From assembly GCA_026724425.1 (NCBI GenBank), contig JAIUCV010001120.1, positions 62,001-126,000 of the forward strand: 64,000 bases of DNA, read 5' to 3'. Numbering within the stretch: position 1 is the stretch's first letter; every line of letters starts with the position of its first letter. This document shows positions 61,895-64,000 of this stretch, one piece after another. Under the pieces are notes generated by a model, which did no database searches, was not told the DNA's origin, and saw only the letters and a program-made list of their open reading frames with translations. The translations under genes were made by a program, and so were the position numbers. The DNA is from Erythrophleum ivorense (Eukaryota; Streptophyta; Magnoliopsida; Fabales; Fabaceae).

Positions 61895-64000
61895 TGTAAC
61901 ACCCCATAATTAATTAAGGTGTTAATCATAGATTAGATTAATTAAGAATAATTAATATGGGATAATTAGATAAGTTAAATAAATGGAGATTTTAGAAAGG
62001 TAAATTTATTAATATGGGTTTAAGATTTAATTGGGAAAGAAATTTTATTTAGGCCCAAATTAATGTAGGAAGCCATGATGAGAGGCTAATGGAAGCCTAA
62101 TAACCCTTGTGCAGACTCACATTCTTGAGCTCTTAAAACTTGGTCTGGCCCAATTAAATTTTAGCAACCCAACACCTTTAAAACTAGCCCAACAAACTAA
62201 AATCTGAAGCCCAAATGAAGTTGGACCTTAGAGCAACTCATAACCCATATTTGACCCAACTAAAACCTAACCTAAACCCTAATGCTTCAGCCACTTTCTT
62301 ATTTGCTAAAACTCAAGAAGCAAAATTCGGAGGTTGAGAAGGAGGCTAGGGTTGGGGGCAAGAATTCTGTATTTTCTCACATTTAGAGCAAGATTTAGCC
62401 AAGGTAATAGTTGTACAACTTAATTCCCTCATATTTCTCTTTAATTTGGCCTAATTATTTTTTTATTTAGAGCATTTTCATCCTACCCAAAATCTGAAAT
62501 GTGGGTGTTTGGGGATTTTCTTGGTGAAATTCGTAGGTTGAGGTTAGGGCTGACCTTGGGTGAGTTTAAACCCTTCATTTTGATGTTTCATTTGTTAATT
62601 TGAGACCCCTATAGCTGGTTTATAAAATGGGTATTAATTCTGTACAAATTTGCTTAGGATTTTAGGTGGAATATTGAGTTTTCTAGTGAAGGACACTCTA
62701 ATCTAAATTTGGGATTTGTGGTGGCTGTTGCAAAGTTGTCTACAAGTGAGGTAACCGGGTTTATATCAATTCCATGTATATATTTGATTTAATTTCATAT
62801 GTTGCTGTATATGAATGATTTGAAATATTGAATGAATTGGTTGGCTATCTGTTGAATTGTGATTGGACCTTGTGAGTCCATAGTGGAGCTGTGGTGCGGC
62901 TACCACCCATGCATGTGCTTCGATTGAGCACCGGGTTATGATCAAACCCCATATGCACAGAGCCCCAGTTGTGCTCAATAGGGAGTAGGTGCCGTGGACG
63001 GGCCTCTCCCGATGTTAATGGCCTTTAACATGTGGTAATATGATTGCTAGTATGGGATAGTAATCATGATAGCCTAATTATTTCATTTACTGATATGATG
63101 AATATGTTTCTGATGTTGATTTTGATTCATGCATATATGCTAATTAAACTGGATATATGATGGAATTGCCTTGGTTACTGAGATTTATATCTTACCCTGT
63201 TTCATGGGATTAACATTTCAGGTGAAGGTTCTTCGGGTAAGAATAAAGGGAAGCAAGTGGATGAAAATCCATGAGCTCCAACATATGGGAGAAGGCTACA
63301 CTTAGGGTGGCTTATTTAGTAGAGATGCAATTTTGTTATTAGTTTACATAGCATCATCATGTATTCATGTTGCCAAGTGTAGGCATTCATATTTTATTTG
63401 ATTGAAATGTAATCGTTAAAGATTTAACTCTCATTATAGTTAAATATTAATGTATGAACTTATAGTATCATATATGTAGTTTTGTTAAAATTGATATATG
63501 GATTACCATATGGGAATTGTAGTCATAGGATGCCTTGGATGTGGACATAAGCTATTATTAAATGGAATCTCTATGGAATGTGCATGGGATGTAAATTGCT
63601 GCTAATGCATGTGTTCTTGCTGTCATATATTCATGAATTTGCTTATATGAGCAAGTTGGGCAAGTAGGAAGTAGTATTTAAGTTTTACAATGGTAATGGA
63701 CGGATTGATAGGTAAATAGGGTAGATAAACACCATTAGAATCATATAAAATAAGGGTAGGTGGACCTGGAGTGTTTCTAAGATGAGAATTGGAGTGTAGG
63801 GGGCGAAATTTGGGTAATGTAGTCACAGGAGAGAGTCTCGCCGCGGCTAAGAAGGCTTCGTCGTGGCCAAATGAGAGATAGAGGCGAAGGGCGCTGCAGC
63901 ATAACTAATCCCACCACGGCGCAAGGGAAGAAAATTGGCCTAGGGAGTGATAGTGGCAAGGAGCGTCGTGGCCTGATAAATCTCGCCGCGGCGCAAAGTG
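61895..64000 (+). mobile_element. Family B LTR (B5), cut by window edge
   Basis: It starts TGTAACACCCC inside A4 after AGGCC. It is colinear with B4 through 'TCCATAGTGGAGCTGTGG' (62877), the hairpin context (63176-63196) and the palindrome cluster from 63818. The right end is outside the window, so whether this is a solo LTR or the 5' LTR of an element is unknown. Confidence 0.75.
63818..64000 (+). repeat. Palindromic GCCGCGGC repeat cluster in B5 LTR, incomplete
   Basis: Units such as CTCGCCGCGGCTAAG, TTCGTCGTGGCCAAA, CCACCACGGCGCAAG and CTCGCCGCGGCGCAA run to the window edge. This is the most CpG-rich B copy here. Confidence 0.65.

Noticed and set aside
1..64000. CRISPR arrays, tRNA or rRNA genes, bacterial operons
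   Set aside because: No spaced identical repeats, cloverleaf motifs or rRNA cores seen; composition and content are those of a plant nuclear genome.

Overview
This window looks like repeat-dense, AT-rich heterochromatin from a flowering-plant nuclear genome, probably a eudicot; the species cannot be told from it. I see no intact host gene, tRNA, rRNA or CRISPR array. Almost everything is nested, decayed LTR retrotransposon sequence plus a relic of a CACTA (En/Spm) DNA transposon. Most open reading frames are chance ORFs inside AT-rich LTRs.

Layout, left to right. 1-6723: one long solo-LTR type ('family A', about 3.7 kb) with a second A LTR nested in it. 6724-9145: an unclassified minus-strand LTR-like relic. 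9146-18057: truncated LTRs of families A-like, B (TGTAACACCC...CATCACA) and E (TGATAATTGC...CCGTCA) in both orientations. 18058-32772: internal region of a broken Ty3/gypsy chromovirus (called G1; gag, protease, RT, RNase H, integrase, chromodomain-like tail). It is interrupted in the RT active site by an E solo LTR that itself carries an A solo LTR, and in the integrase by an A-related LTR. 32773-41984: family C LTR fragments in opposed orientation, one split by a perfectly bordered A solo LTR. 41985-53722: a complete but dead minus-strand Ty1/copia element with two LTRs, PBS, PPT and a degenerate gag-pol, carrying a family D solo LTR in its leader. 53723-55303: the rest of the C LTR that received the copia element. 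55304-59794: CACTA relic with Transposase_24-like exons, split by a B solo LTR. 59795-64000: an A LTR cut by a B LTR that runs off the window.

Insertion borders give a relative order of events: A1 then A2; G1 then E3 then A; C2 then A3; C3 then copia then D; CACTA then B4; CACTA then A4 then B5. Five-base target duplications (perfect: ATGAT, TTCTT, CATCT, AAAGT; four of five: TGAGG/A, AGAAA/AGTAA, CACTG/CATTG) support this. Solo LTRs far outnumber elements with internal regions, which fits unequal recombination removing internal DNA.

The most interesting signals are shared by different LTR families: a short hairpin (arms TGAGATTC/GAATCTCA) in a fixed context, a degenerate tandem block (GTGAGGCCAAG-like) upstream of it, and clusters of CpG-containing palindromes (CGCCGTAGCGA / GCCGCGGC). 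Family letters A-F are my own labels, not database names.
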